Source of the DNA: Curtobacterium sp. BH-2-1-1
Lineage (GTDB): Bacteria > Actinomycetota > Actinomycetes > Actinomycetales > Microbacteriaceae
Direction of reading: 5' to 3'
DNA: 64,000 nt
Assembly: GCF_001806325.1 (NCBI RefSeq)
Contig: NZ_CP017580.1
Coordinates: 3,596,001-3,660,000 of the forward strand
Shown here: one piece after another, positions 24,414 to 32,181 of the stretch
Layout of the letters: each line of letters begins with the position of its first letter
How positions within the stretch are numbered: position 1 is the stretch's first letter
The notes under the pieces: generated by a model
What the model was told of the DNA's origin: nothing
Databases searched by the model: none
The model's input: only the letters and a program-made list of their open reading frames with translations
Translations under genes and position numbers: made by a program

Positions 24414-24502
24414 GGTCGCACGACATGCCGTGCGCCCGTCGCCGGGGTCGCACGAGGTGCCGCTGCTGCCGGCGCCGGGCGGCAGTTCGTGCGACCCCGG
24501 CG
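24414..24502. repeat. Repeat/palindrome element between jetC and the GH16 gene
   Basis: GGTCGCACGA(c/g)(a/g)TGCCG occurs twice as direct copies (24414-24430 and 24446-24462). The second copy is one arm of a long hairpin: 16 bp perfect (CGCCGGGGTCGCACGA at 24440-24455 with its complement at 24487-24502), a 2x2 internal loop, 6 more bp, and a 15-base loop. It lies in the 245-base gap on the 3' side of jetC. It could be an intercistronic terminator or a REP-like element; there is no U tract. Confidence 0.6.
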
Positions 24503-24547
24503 GCCCGCGAACGGGCGGTCGGCCCGCGGACGGGACGGGACGCGCGC

Positions 24548-27500
24548 CTAGGCCCCCACGGCGGCCCGCGCGATCTCGGTGATCGACGAGTGCCCGGTGT
24601 CCGGGTGCTTGCGCATCGACAGGAGCCGCTCCATCGAGGGCTCCAGCGCCGTGACCTTGTCGAGCGGCGCACTCACGACGAGCTGGAACCCGAGCCGCAG
24701 CCACGCCGTCACCGCACGCCCCGCGAACTCCGAGTCCGCCTTGATGAAGGCCTCGTCGAGGAACACCGGCGCGAACCGTGGCCGCGGCCGGGTCTCGTCG
24801 CCGAGCTGGTACCGGAGCGCTGCACCGACGATGAACGCCACGAGCTCCTGCGTCTCACCGCCGGACTTGTCACCGAGGGACGAGTACACGCCGAGGTCGT
24901 TGCCCTCGGTGTCGTACCGCACGGCCGTGATCTCCATGTGCCGACGGACGTCGAGCACGGCGTCACGCTGCGTGGTCCGGCCGCCACGCGGGACGGACGG
25001 GTCGGGGCGGATGACGGCCATGAAGCGTCGGAGCCGGCGGAACCGGGTCTCGAGCACGTCGTCGGTCAGCTCGGTGTCGACCGACGCCGACAGCGCCCGG
25101 AGCTCCCGGCGGAAGGCCGTGACCTCTTCGCGCGTGACCCGGCGGATCTGGATCTTCAGCCGGTCGCGGTTCGCACCGAAGGGCAGCTCGCGGAGGATCT
25201 CGTTGACCGGTTCGAGCCGCTCCTCGATCTCGACGACGGCCCGGTCGAAGGCACCGGCGAGCGGGACGAGGTCCTCGCCGCTCCACTGCGACAGGCGTCG
25301 GCGCCACTCGCTCCGGCGGGAGTGCAGGCCGGTCGCGACGATCTGGTCGAGGATGGCGCGGTAGTCGGGGTAGGACGCGACGCCGGTCCCGAGGTTCGGG
25401 TCCGGCCAGGCGTCCTGGTAGCGCTGGAAGGTCAGCGTCAGCGCGGTCGAGGCCGACGCGGCGCCGTCGAGCGCCTGTGCGAGGCGTTCCTCGAGCCGTC
25501 GCTTCAGTCGGCGGGTGGCGTCGTCGAAGCCGTCGACGCCGTCCGGTGCTCCGATCTCCTCGAACGTCTCGGACAGCAGCTGCGCCTGTCGGTCGTCCGG
25601 CAGGGCGTCAGGGGTGTCCTCGAAGCGCGCCAGGATCTCGGCCGCGGCGTCCTGACCGTCCACGAGCACGGCGTGCCGCTCCTCGAGCCGGGCGACGGAC
25701 TGGCGGGCAGCAGCGCGACGGTCCGACGCCTCGTCGAGGGACGCCCGGAGCCGACCCACGGCCGAACGCAGCGTGCGGAGGCCGTCGTCGGCGGCGAGGA
25801 GCGCCTGGCGTTCCTGGTCGAGGCGGGCGAGCGAGTCCTCGAGCCCGACGACGTCGATCGCCTCCCACGTGACGTCGACGATGTGCTGGTGCGCGGCGCG
25901 GAGGACGTCGAGCGCCGTGATGTCCTGCGCGACGTCGGTACGCCGGGCCTCGAGCGTGGCGAGGTCCTCGGCGATCGCGGCCAGCTCCTGCTCCACCGAG
26001 GCGACCCGCGCCTCGTTCGTGAAGCCGATGACGTTCGCCTGACGCCGGTCGCCGTGGGCACCGCGTCGACCGTCGCGGAGCTGCCCGGACTCGGTGACGC
26101 GCCGACCGCCGCCGCCGAGGTCCGCGGCGGACCCGACGCACCGGGCGTCGGTGCGGTCGGACTCGATGCGCTCGCGCACCCAGGTGCTGAACGGCGACTG
26201 CTTGATCGCGAGCTTGCCGGACACCATGGACGGGTCGCCGTCGACGTCGATGTGCGGCCCCGTCGGGACGCCCTCGAACTGCACGCGCACCGGCAGGCGG
26301 AGCGCGTCGATCGCCTCGCTGAAGTCGGCGAGGCGGTCCTGGTCGACCAGGAGCGTGCGGGCGACGGGCGCCAGGACGGACTCGATCGCCGTGCGCCAGC
26401 GCTCCTCGCCGGGCAGCACGTCGAGCAGTTCGGCGACGAAGGGCAGCTCGGACGGGTCGATGCCGGCGGCGCGGGCCATCGCCAGTCGGGCTTCGTGCAT
26501 CGGCAGCGGCATCGCGCCCTGTCGGTGCTCGAGCGACTGACGCTCCTGGCGGAGGGACCGCTCGCGGTCGAGGAGCGGGTACTCCTCGCGGGTCAGGGCG
26601 TCACGGCGCTCGTCGAGCTCCGCGCGCGACGCGGGGTAGGTGCCGAGGAACTCGTGCGACGCCCGCTGCGCGGCGGTGAAGGACTGCTCGGTGGACACGG
26701 GGGACCCGAGCACGGCCGTCCGCTCGTCGAACGTCGCCCGGGTGCGGACGACGGCGTCGCGCTCCCGCGTCCGACGGTCGATGCGGTCCTCGAGCTGCGC
26801 CAGCGCGTTCCCGCCCTGGTCGCGGAGCCGGGCCTCGGCATCGCGCAGCTCGATCTCGACCGCGGCGTGCCGGGCCTCCGCCGCGGCGACCTCGGCGCGG
26901 GCAGCCGTGCGTTCGCGCCCGTTGCGGTCCACCTCGGCGTCCAGGAGCGCTCGCTTGCGCGATGCGGTCCAGTGCGCGAACGGGGACACCTCGGCGCCGG
27001 TCGCGATCCCGTCGAGCGCCTCGGCCGCGGCCCTCGAGCGCGCGATCTCGGCGTGCAGTTCGGTGATGGGGGAGAGGATGCGGACCTTGCGCTCCTCGGT
27101 GTCCATCGCCTCGTACGCCTCGTCGAGGGCGGAGAAGTGCGCGAGGGCGCGGTCGGCGGCCTCGTACGTGCCCGGCGTCTCGAGCACGAGCGACTTGTAC
27201 AGGGCGTCGACGGTGGGCAGGTGCTGCCCGGCCTGGATGCGCGCGAGGAGCCGCATCGCCCGGTTGCCGCCGCCGGAGTCGCCGATCCCGAGGCGGGTCT
27301 GCAGCGTGTACGCGAGCTCCTGGTAGGTGTCGCGGATGACGAGCCCCGGTACGCGTCCGGTGAGCTCGAGGTGGTGGAACCGCGTCGGCACGAACTCCTC
27401 GAGCCGGCGCAGGTCGAACGTGTCGTCCACCGTCGCCATGGTCATCTGGATGTCGCCGACGCCCCGCGCACGCTTCGGCACGATGTACGCGCGCAGCACC

Positions 27501-27916
27501 GTGAAGCGCCGCTCGTCGTCGTTCCGGAACGTCACCGCGACGGCACCCCACGTGGTCTGGTCGTCGCCGCGCAGGTTCACGTCGCGCAGGGCGCCGGACT
27601 CGGGGTCGCGACGGGTGTCCACCTTGCCGCGCAGGTACGTCAGCAGGTTCCGCTGGTCGGCACTGCGCGCGCGCCCGGTGGTCGCGTCGTTCGATGCCCC
27701 GTTGAACGGCACGTCCGACGGCATCATCACGGCGAGGTACGCGTCCATCAGCGTCGACTTGCCGGTGCCGGACGCGCCCGAGATGAGCGTCGCGGTGCCG
27801 GACAGCTCGACCTGGCGGTGGCCGTGGAAGCCGCCCCAGTTCACGACCTGCATCGACTCGGCGCGCCACTGTGCGACGGTGTCGAACAGGGCCGGGATCT
27901 CGAAGGTGTCGGTCAC
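24548..27916 (-). CDS. jetC: Wadjet JetC: SMC/MukB-like ATPase
   Basis: A 1122-residue SMC-type ATPase, the motor of the Wadjet plasmid-defence complex. Walker A GASGTGKST is at 47-55, the ABC signature KSGGE at about 1017-1021, and Walker B FLDEAF with Asp1054-Glu1055. Between them lie long Glu/Arg/Ala-rich heptad stretches typical of antiparallel coiled coils with a hinge region near the middle. All residues needed for ATP hydrolysis are present. The GTG at 27916 overlaps the jetB stop (GTGA), so it is translated with jetA-jetB. In known type I Wadjet, JetABC extrudes DNA loops and JetD cuts small circular DNA. No JetD gene follows: the next gene on this strand is the GH16 lipoprotein. Confidence 0.92.
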   Translation of the reverse strand: MTDTFEIPALFDTVAQWRAESMQVVNWGGFHGHRQVELSGTATLISGASGTGKSTLMDAYLAVMMPSDVPFNGASNDATTGRARSADQRNLLTYLRGKVDTRRDPESGALRDVNLRGDDQTTWGAVAVTFRNDDERRFTVLRAYIVPKRARGVGDIQMTMATVDDTFDLRRLEEFVPTRFHHLELTGRVPGLVIRDTYQELAYTLQTRLGIGDSGGGNRAMRLLARIQAGQHLPTVDALYKSLVLETPGTYEAADRALAHFSALDEAYEAMDTEERKVRILSPITELHAEIARSRAAAEALDGIATGAEVSPFAHWTASRKRALLDAEVDRNGRERTAARAEVAAAEARHAAVEIELRDAEARLRDQGGNALAQLEDRIDRRTRERDAVVRTRATFDERTAVLGSPVSTEQSFTAAQRASHEFLGTYPASRAELDERRDALTREEYPLLDRERSLRQERQSLEHRQGAMPLPMHEARLAMARAAGIDPSELPFVAELLDVLPGEERWRTAIESVLAPVARTLLVDQDRLADFSEAIDALRLPVRVQFEGVPTGPHIDVDGDPSMVSGKLAIKQSPFSTWVRERIESDRTDARCVGSAADLGGGGRRVTESGQLRDGRRGAHGDRRQANVIGFTNEARVASVEQELAAIAEDLATLEARRTDVAQDITALDVLRAAHQHIVDVTWEAIDVVGLEDSLARLDQERQALLAADDGLRTLRSAVGRLRASLDEASDRRAAARQSVARLEERHAVLVDGQDAAAEILARFEDTPDALPDDRQAQLLSETFEEIGAPDGVDGFDDATRRLKRRLEERLAQALDGAASASTALTLTFQRYQDAWPDPNLGTGVASYPDYRAILDQIVATGLHSRRSEWRRRLSQWSGEDLVPLAGAFDRAVVEIEERLEPVNEILRELPFGANRDRLKIQIRRVTREEVTAFRRELRALSASVDTELTDDVLETRFRRLRRFMAVIRPDPSVPRGGRTTQRDAVLDVRRHMEITAVRYDTEGNDLGVYSSLGDKSGGETQELVAFIVGAALRYQLGDETRPRPRFAPVFLDEAFIKADSEFAGRAVTAWLRLGFQLVVSAPLDKVTALEPSMERLLSMRKHPDTGHSSITEIARAAVGA

Positions 27917-28707
27917 GCTTCCGTCTCGCCTTCGTCGTCGGTGTCGGTCTCGTCGGCCAGGAGGGACGGGTCGTCCCCGTCGGTCGGCTCGCCGTCCGGG
28001 GTGGTCGCGTCCCCGGGCGCGGTGGCGGTCCGCGACGCTGTGCTCGCCAACCACGTGTCGAGGTCGCGCAGCCGCTCCAGCGGGAGCAGCACCTCCACCA
28101 CGCTCGCGACACGGAACCGGTCCGGGTCGCTCGTCTTCAGCAGGACCCGGGCGGTCACGAGGCGTTCGACCGCCTTCGCCACGCGGCCCTCGTCACGGGT
28201 GCGGTCGGTCGCCGTCGCGGGGCGGAACCCGGCGACGTGCCCGAGGATCTCGGAGCGGTCGACGACGACCTGGTCCGGGCCCGGGCGGGTGTCGGCGCGG
28301 AGGCGCATGCGCAGGTAGACGAGGACGATCGTCTCCTCGCGCGTGTACGGGACGTCGCGCAGCAGCGTGGGGAAGCCGCGGCGCTGGCTCTCGGAGCGGG
28401 CCTGACGCTTCCAGGCGACCTCGCGGTCGCGGTCCACGTGCAGTTCGAGGAACAGGTCGTTGAGGCGCGAGCGGAGCTGGTACTCCGCGTCGAGCACGGC
28501 GCGCCACTCGTCGGCGTGCGTCCGTGCGCTGACGTAGGAGTTGCGGAGCAGCGCCACGAGGGCACGGCGCTGCCGGTCGTCCAGTCGGCCCTCGTCGCCC
28601 TCGAAGAGTGCGAAGCTCGTCTCGTCGCGCTCGTCGTCCTGCGGGACGGGTGCGGGGTCGTCGTAGGGGACCGTCTCGTCGACCGGTGCCGGCGTCGTGT
28701 CGCTCAC
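27913..28707 (-). CDS. jetB: Wadjet JetB (DUF4194)
   Basis: A 264-residue protein of the DUF4194 (MukE/kite-like) family. The core (about 35-215) is helical with winged-helix character: ALFEGDEGRLDDRQRRALVALL, VLDAEYQLRSRLNDLFLELHVD and TREETIVLVYLRMRLRAD (quoted in part). The C-terminal ~40 residues are Asp/Glu/Thr-rich and disordered. JetB bridges the kleisin JetA and the SMC heads. Start GTG overlaps the jetA stop and its own stop overlaps the jetC start, so the three genes form a tightly coupled operon. Confidence 0.9.
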   Translation of the reverse strand: MSDTTPAPVDETVPYDDPAPVPQDDERDETSFALFEGDEGRLDDRQRRALVALLRNSYVSARTHADEWRAVLDAEYQLRSRLNDLFLELHVDRDREVAWKRQARSESQRRGFPTLLRDVPYTREETIVLVYLRMRLRADTRPGPDQVVVDRSEILGHVAGFRPATATDRTRDEGRVAKAVERLVTARVLLKTSDPDRFRVASVVEVLLPLERLRDLDTWLASTASRTATAPGDATTPDGEPTDGDDPSLLADETDTDDEGETEA

Positions 28708-30236
28708 CGCGCCTCCTGTGCGTGTTCGTCGTTCGTCGTGTCTGGCGTCCGGTCGTGGCGCTCGTCGGTGAGCGCCGCGGTCGGCATGTGGAAGGTGACC
28801 GGGCTGCCGTCGGGACGGACCGTCCGGTGCTCGGCGAGGTGCGTGGCGGACTCGAAGTCCTCGTGACCGGTGAGGAGGTGCGCGAGCCCGAAGAGCTCGA
28901 CCGGACGCCGCTGCTCCGGCGGCAGGCCGTGGAAGGCGTCGACGCTGGAGTCGGCCTCGGCGGAGCGCAGTGCCGCGCGGAGCTCGGTGAGGAGCGGTCC
29001 GCCGTGTCGCCGGAGCGTCTCCACGTCGAGTTCCTCGAAGACGTCGTCGTCCGGCTCCTCGATCGCGGGCGGCACGGACTCGGCGTCCGGGTCGTAGAAC
29101 CGTTCGCGCAGCGTGCCGACCTCGGCCGTCGCCGGCAGGAGGCCGAGGGGCAGCCGGTCGCGCGCCGACCCCTGCTCCATCCAGGTCGCGAGCCCGCGCT
29201 CGATCGACCGGATGACGGCGTCGAGTTCACGGTCGCGGGCGACGTCGTGCGCGACGATCTGGTCGCGCAGCGTCGCCGTGAGCTGTCGTCGCTGGGCGAG
29301 GACGTCCTCGATGCCCTGGCGGAGGATGACCACCGTGTTGCGGAAGGCCCGACGCTCGGACGCCCCGAGGGAGTCCGCGAAGGGGTGGGCCAGGATCGTC
29401 GCGATGTCGTCTCGGAGCCGCAGCAGCAGGGCGTCGTCGCGGAGCAGTTCGAACGCCCCCTCGAACGCACGGCCCTCGGGGGTGGCCTGCATGAGGTTGT
29501 CCGTGCGGGCGAGGTAGTCGTCGAGGATCTCGCCGATCGGACGGACCTCTTGTCGGAAGTCCTCGACGATCGAGCGGTGCATCGTCGCCACCGCTTCCTC
29601 CACACGCTTGAAGTCGCTCGGGAGCTGGCGGATCAGGTCGGAGATGTTCGTGTAGCCGTCGCGCATCCGGGCGTCGTCCACGGTGTCCACGTCACCCTGC
29701 TCGAGTCGCTCACGCTCGGCCTGGAGCTCGGCGATCTGCGCGTCGATGCGGCGGATCTGTACGTCGGGGTCGGGCTCGGCGCGGGCGGCCCAGCGGTGCA
29801 CGGCGTCGACGATCATCGCGAGCCGGCTCTCGCTGATGAGCGCCCGGTCGGAGGACAGGGCGTCGACGAGGGACAGGGCCTCGAGCGCGTGGCTCGTCAG
29901 GGAGTACTGCTCGTCGCCGTCGGGGGAGTTCGAGCGGACGAGCCACTGCGCGGCGACCCACTCGCGGCAGAGGGCGCGGCCGTTCGGTCGGGCGTCCTGC
30001 TCGGGCTGCTCCGCCTGCTCGCTCGCGGGGGTGCGCGCGCCGGCGGCCTGGAGCCGTGCGACGTGCTCCTCGACCTGCAGGTGCATCCGGTCCGCGGGGA
30101 CGTACTGCACGTCGCGGTCGAACACCGTGCGGAACACGGCGAGGACGACGGCGCTGGTCGGCCGGGACATCAGCCGGAGGGTCGGACGGCCGAGGACTGC
30201 CCGGACCCGGGCGAACTCGAGGTCGACGTCGGTCAT
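28704..30236 (-). CDS. jetA: Wadjet JetA (DUF3375, kleisin-like)
   Basis: A 510-residue protein of the DUF3375 family, the JetA component of type I Wadjet. Recognisable features are the N-terminal domain (ARVRAVLGRPTLRLMSRP..., about 8-130, with a winged-helix pattern around AVVLAVFRTVFDRD) and a long coiled central region (about 150-330). JetA is the kleisin-like bridge of the condensin complex. ATG start with GAAGGGG upstream as ribosome-binding site. It begins 45 bases past the hairpin terminator of the minus-strand tRNA-Val, so the operon probably has its own promoter there (a TTGAGA -35-like hexamer is visible near 30270). Confidence 0.9.
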   Translation of the reverse strand: MTDVDLEFARVRAVLGRPTLRLMSRPTSAVVLAVFRTVFDRDVQYVPADRMHLQVEEHVARLQAAGARTPASEQAEQPEQDARPNGRALCREWVAAQWLVRSNSPDGDEQYSLTSHALEALSLVDALSSDRALISESRLAMIVDAVHRWAARAEPDPDVQIRRIDAQIAELQAERERLEQGDVDTVDDARMRDGYTNISDLIRQLPSDFKRVEEAVATMHRSIVEDFRQEVRPIGEILDDYLARTDNLMQATPEGRAFEGAFELLRDDALLLRLRDDIATILAHPFADSLGASERRAFRNTVVILRQGIEDVLAQRRQLTATLRDQIVAHDVARDRELDAVIRSIERGLATWMEQGSARDRLPLGLLPATAEVGTLRERFYDPDAESVPPAIEEPDDDVFEELDVETLRRHGGPLLTELRAALRSAEADSSVDAFHGLPPEQRRPVELFGLAHLLTGHEDFESATHLAEHRTVRPDGSPVTFHMPTAALTDERHDRTPDTTNDEHAQEAR

Positions 30237-30281
30237 GCGCCCCTTCGTCCGATCTGGCTGGTGACTGTCTCAACAGATGCG

Positions 30282-30311
30282 AAGAGCCCGACGCTGTTGC
30301 GCCGGGCTCTT
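30282..30311 (-). terminator. Hairpin terminator between tRNA-Val(CAC) and jetA
   Basis: AAGAGCCCG at 30282-30290 pairs with CGGGCTCTT at 30303-30311. It follows the minus-strand tRNA-Val by 9 bases and precedes jetA, separating the two transcripts. Confidence 0.65.
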
Positions 30312-30320
30312 GCGGGTGGG

Positions 30321-30393
30321 TGGGCGATACCAGACTCGAACTGATGACCTCTTCGGTGTGAACGAAGCGCGCTACCAACTGCGCCAATCGCCC
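30321..30393 (-). tRNA. trnV: tRNA-Val (anticodon CAC)
   Basis: 73 bases fold as a cloverleaf: acceptor GGGCGAT/ATCGCCC, discriminator A, anticodon stem CTTCG/CGAAG with loop TTCACAC, giving CAC for GUG codons. The T arm carries GTTCGAGTC. CCA is not encoded. It is the only minus-strand member of the tRNA cluster. Confidence 0.93.
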
Positions 30394-30415
30394 CCTGCAC
30401 TGTGCGTGCCAGTCG

Positions 30416-30421
30416 ATAGTA
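30416..30421 (-). promoter_or_regulatory. -10 box TACTAT for tRNA-Val(CAC)
   Basis: TACTAT on the minus strand, 22 bases before the 5' end of the mature tRNA. No convincing -35 hexamer was found. Confidence 0.45.
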
Positions 30422-30534
30422 GCGGATGCCGGGGCCGGTGCCGAACACGGCGCGCGTCCCGGGTGTGGCGCGGACGGTGGAACCCGCCCGATCCGCATGA
30501 ACACGGGGGACACGCCCGGTGAACGAGGAGGATT

Positions 30535-30562
30535 TTGGTGGATGCCCCCGGGTTCGTATAGA
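30535..30562 (+). promoter_or_regulatory. Promoter of the tRNA-Gly/Cys/Val series
   Basis: TTGGTG, 16 bases, TATAGA, located 36 bases before the first tRNA. It is one of the few vegetative-type -35/-10 pairs readable in the window. Confidence 0.55.
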
Positions 30563-30598
30563 GTTTACGTCGTCGCCGCGACAGCGGGTCAGACAAAT

Positions 30599-30670
30599 GC
30601 GGATGTGGCGCAGTGGTAGCGCATCACCTTGCCAAGGTGAGGGTCGCGAGTTCGAATCTCGTCATCCGCT
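30599..30670 (+). tRNA. trnG: tRNA-Gly (anticodon GCC), copy 1
   Basis: 72 bases; acceptor GCGGATG/CATCCGC with discriminator T, anticodon stem TCACC/GGTGA, loop TTGCCAA, anticodon GCC for GGC codons. CCA is not encoded. Identical over its whole length to the copy at 40829-40900. Confidence 0.95.
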
Positions 30671-30752
30671 CGAGTGTGGTGTTCTCCGGAACGTCACGAC
30701 TCACCAGAGGGTATCCCACCGTTCGGGTACTCACGGAGACGTGAACCTCGAT

Positions 30753-30823
30753 GGTGGGGTGGCCGAGAGGCTAGGCAGCGGCCTGCAAAGCCGTCCACGC
30801 GGGTTCGAATCCCGTCCCCACCT
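30753..30823 (+). tRNA. trnC: tRNA-Cys (anticodon GCA)
   Basis: 71 bases; acceptor GGTGGGG/CCCCACC with discriminator T, anticodon loop CTGCAAA, anticodon GCA. CCA is encoded immediately after (30824-30826). Confidence 0.94.
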
Positions 30824-30841
30824 CCAGTTCCACACTCCTCT

Positions 30842-30913
30842 GGGCGATTGGCGCAGCGGTAGCGCGCTTCCCTGACACGGAAGAGGTCACTGGTTCGATC
30901 CCAGTATCGCCCA
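30842..30913 (+). tRNA. trnV: tRNA-Val (anticodon GAC)
   Basis: 72 bases; acceptor GGGCGAT/ATCGCCC, discriminator A, anticodon stem CTTCC/GGAAG, loop CTGACAC, anticodon GAC. CCA is encoded (30914-30916). The acceptor stem is identical to that of the divergent tRNA-Val(CAC). A strong terminator follows. Confidence 0.95.
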
Positions 30914-30922
30914 CCACAGAAG

Positions 30923-30949
30923 AAAGCCCCCGGGTCTCCCGGGGGCTTT
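30923..30949 (+). terminator. Intrinsic terminator after the tRNA cluster
   Basis: AAAGCCCCCGGG-tct-CCCGGGGGCTTT: 12-bp stem with 3-base loop. It has a near-identical twin at 31735-31760. Confidence 0.85.
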
Positions 30950-31062
30950 CGTGTTTGATCAGCCACTGCGCGAACCCCGGATCAGAGCACGTGGCATGGT
31001 CTCTGCGCGATCGAGCGTCCGCGTCTGCCCGTGGTGCGAGCTCGGCGTGTTCAGCCATCGGT

Positions 31063-31590
31063 TCAGCATCTGCGTCGGTCGCGCTCGACGGCCGACATCG
31101 GTGCCGGCGCTTCATCGGGTCGACCTCGATGAGGTGGAGCAACGGCATGGCGGACAGGCGGGGCCGGTTGCGGGTGCGTGTGACGCCATGTGGCGATGGC
31201 GGCCGCTGCACCCGCTGGTGCTGACACCAGCAAGGGGAACTGCCAGATCCAGCCGCCGCCGGAGAACGCGACCACTCCCTGCATGCAGCCGGCAGCCAGC
31301 GCACCGGCGACGACCGCGTGGGTGGCGACGTGCACCGCCGTGTTCCGGACGGAGGTGAGGAGCCTGCCGGTGACGTAGGTGAACGGCAGTGCAACGGCGG
31401 CCCCGCCGATGCTGATGATGCCGGCGATGAACACCGTGGTCATGCCGAGGAACACTGCGGAGCCGTCGGCACCGGAGAACAGGCTGACCAGGATGCACAC
31501 CAGCAGCACGGTGGGGGTGGTGACACCGACCATCCACAGGTAGCTCTTGCCGACGAGCCCGAAGGTCTCACGTGCGGTCCATGTCCCCAT
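31063..31590 (-). CDS. Hypothetical four-helix membrane protein
   Basis: A 175-residue protein with about four membrane segments (around 18-40, 46-70, 80-105, 108-130) followed by a ~40-residue Pro/Arg/His-rich cytoplasmic-looking tail. I do not recognise a family. ATG start without an evident ribosome-binding site. It is the only gene in the ~0.8-kb segment bounded by two near-identical terminators, next to tRNA-Val. Codon choice looks somewhat less GC-extreme than its neighbours (ATG CAT, GCA, ACA codons appear more often), which would fit acquisition, but this is an impression. Confidence 0.6.
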   Translation of the reverse strand: MGTWTARETFGLVGKSYLWMVGVTTPTVLLVCILVSLFSGADGSAVFLGMTTVFIAGIISIGGAAVALPFTYVTGRLLTSVRNTAVHVATHAVVAGALAAGCMQGVVAFSGGGWIWQFPLLVSAPAGAAAAIATWRHTHPQPAPPVRHAVAPPHRGRPDEAPAPMSAVERDRRRC

Positions 31591-31734
31591 GACTGCAACT
31601 ATGCGGCAATCGCGGTGCAGGCGTGTGGCTCCCGTACCGTTCGTGACCGAACAGTCAGCGTCCCGTCATGCTTGCTCCGAGTCTGCGCCATCCCGTTGAC
31701 ACCGCAGACGCCGACGCTGCCGTGCACCACGAGG

Positions 31735-31760
31735 AAGCCCCCGGGTCTCCCGGGGGCTTT
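31735..31760 (+). terminator. Second copy of the tRNA-cluster terminator
   Basis: AAGCCCCCGGG-tct-CCCGGGGGCTT with the same loop and following TTTCGT as the terminator at 30923-30949; the preceding bases CACCACgAggAAG also resemble CACCACaGAAGAAAG of the first copy. No gene that would need it ends just upstream on the plus strand. Confidence 0.7.
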
Positions 31761-31832
31761 CGTCGTTCCGTCCCTTCGAGGACGCTCACGCCAGGACGCG
31801 GTTCCCCTGCCGGTCGCCCGGTCGTTCCCGTC

Positions 31833-31838
31833 TACGGT
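31833..31838 (+). promoter_or_regulatory. -10 box TACGGT of a leaderless promoter (107-residue membrane protein)
   Basis: TACGGT followed by 6 bases and the ATG at 31845; no ribosome-binding site. Confidence 0.5.
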
Positions 31839-31844
31839 TGCCCC

Positions 31845-32168
31845 ATGTCCGACGTCGGTGCGCTCCGGCCGCTCTCCCGGGTGACGGTCTCGGTGATCTG
31901 GGCGCTTGCGGCCGTGTTCAACGCGGCGTTCGTCGCCTTCTTCGCGTTGTACACGGAGGCTCACGACCGGGCTGTCGACCGTTCGGAGTCGACCGGCGCG
32001 TTCGACCCGTCACAGTTGCTGCCGCACGATGCTGCGCTCTGGGTGGTCGCGCACGCTGCGCTCGGCCTCCTCGTCGTGCTCGACGGAGTGGGCATCGCGC
32101 TCTCCGTGCGATGTCTCCGGGTCCGGGCTGGTCGGTCGGGCCGTGCTCCCGTGCGAGTCGAGCGGTAG
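31845..32168 (+). CDS. Hypothetical two-helix membrane protein
   Basis: A 107-residue protein with two membrane segments (about 14-36 and 66-88) joined by a polar, acidic loop (TEAHDRAVDRSESTGAFDPS) and ending in a basic tail. Small Microbacteriaceae membrane proteins of this pattern are common but unassigned. The start is fixed by the leaderless -10 box. It converges on the carbamoyltransferase-like gene (13 bases between stops). Confidence 0.7.
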   Translation: MSDVGALRPLSRVTVSVIWALAAVFNAAFVAFFALYTEAHDRAVDRSESTGAFDPSQLLPHDAALWVVAHAALGLLVVLDGVGIALSVRCLRVRAGRSGRAPVRVER

Positions 32169-32181
32169 GGAGTGAGCCGGA

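Noticed and set aside
24425..28318. A 1297-codon open frame antisense to jetC/jetB
   Set aside because: It is a high-GC shadow: composition is dominated by Arg/Gly/Ala/Val/Asp/Glu from the opposite codon positions, there is no ribosome-binding site or domain, and the minus strand holds JetC/JetB with intact ATPase motifs.
30277..30966. Several short ORFs across the tRNA cluster
   Set aside because: They run through four tRNA genes and have no start signals; the RNA genes explain the sequence.
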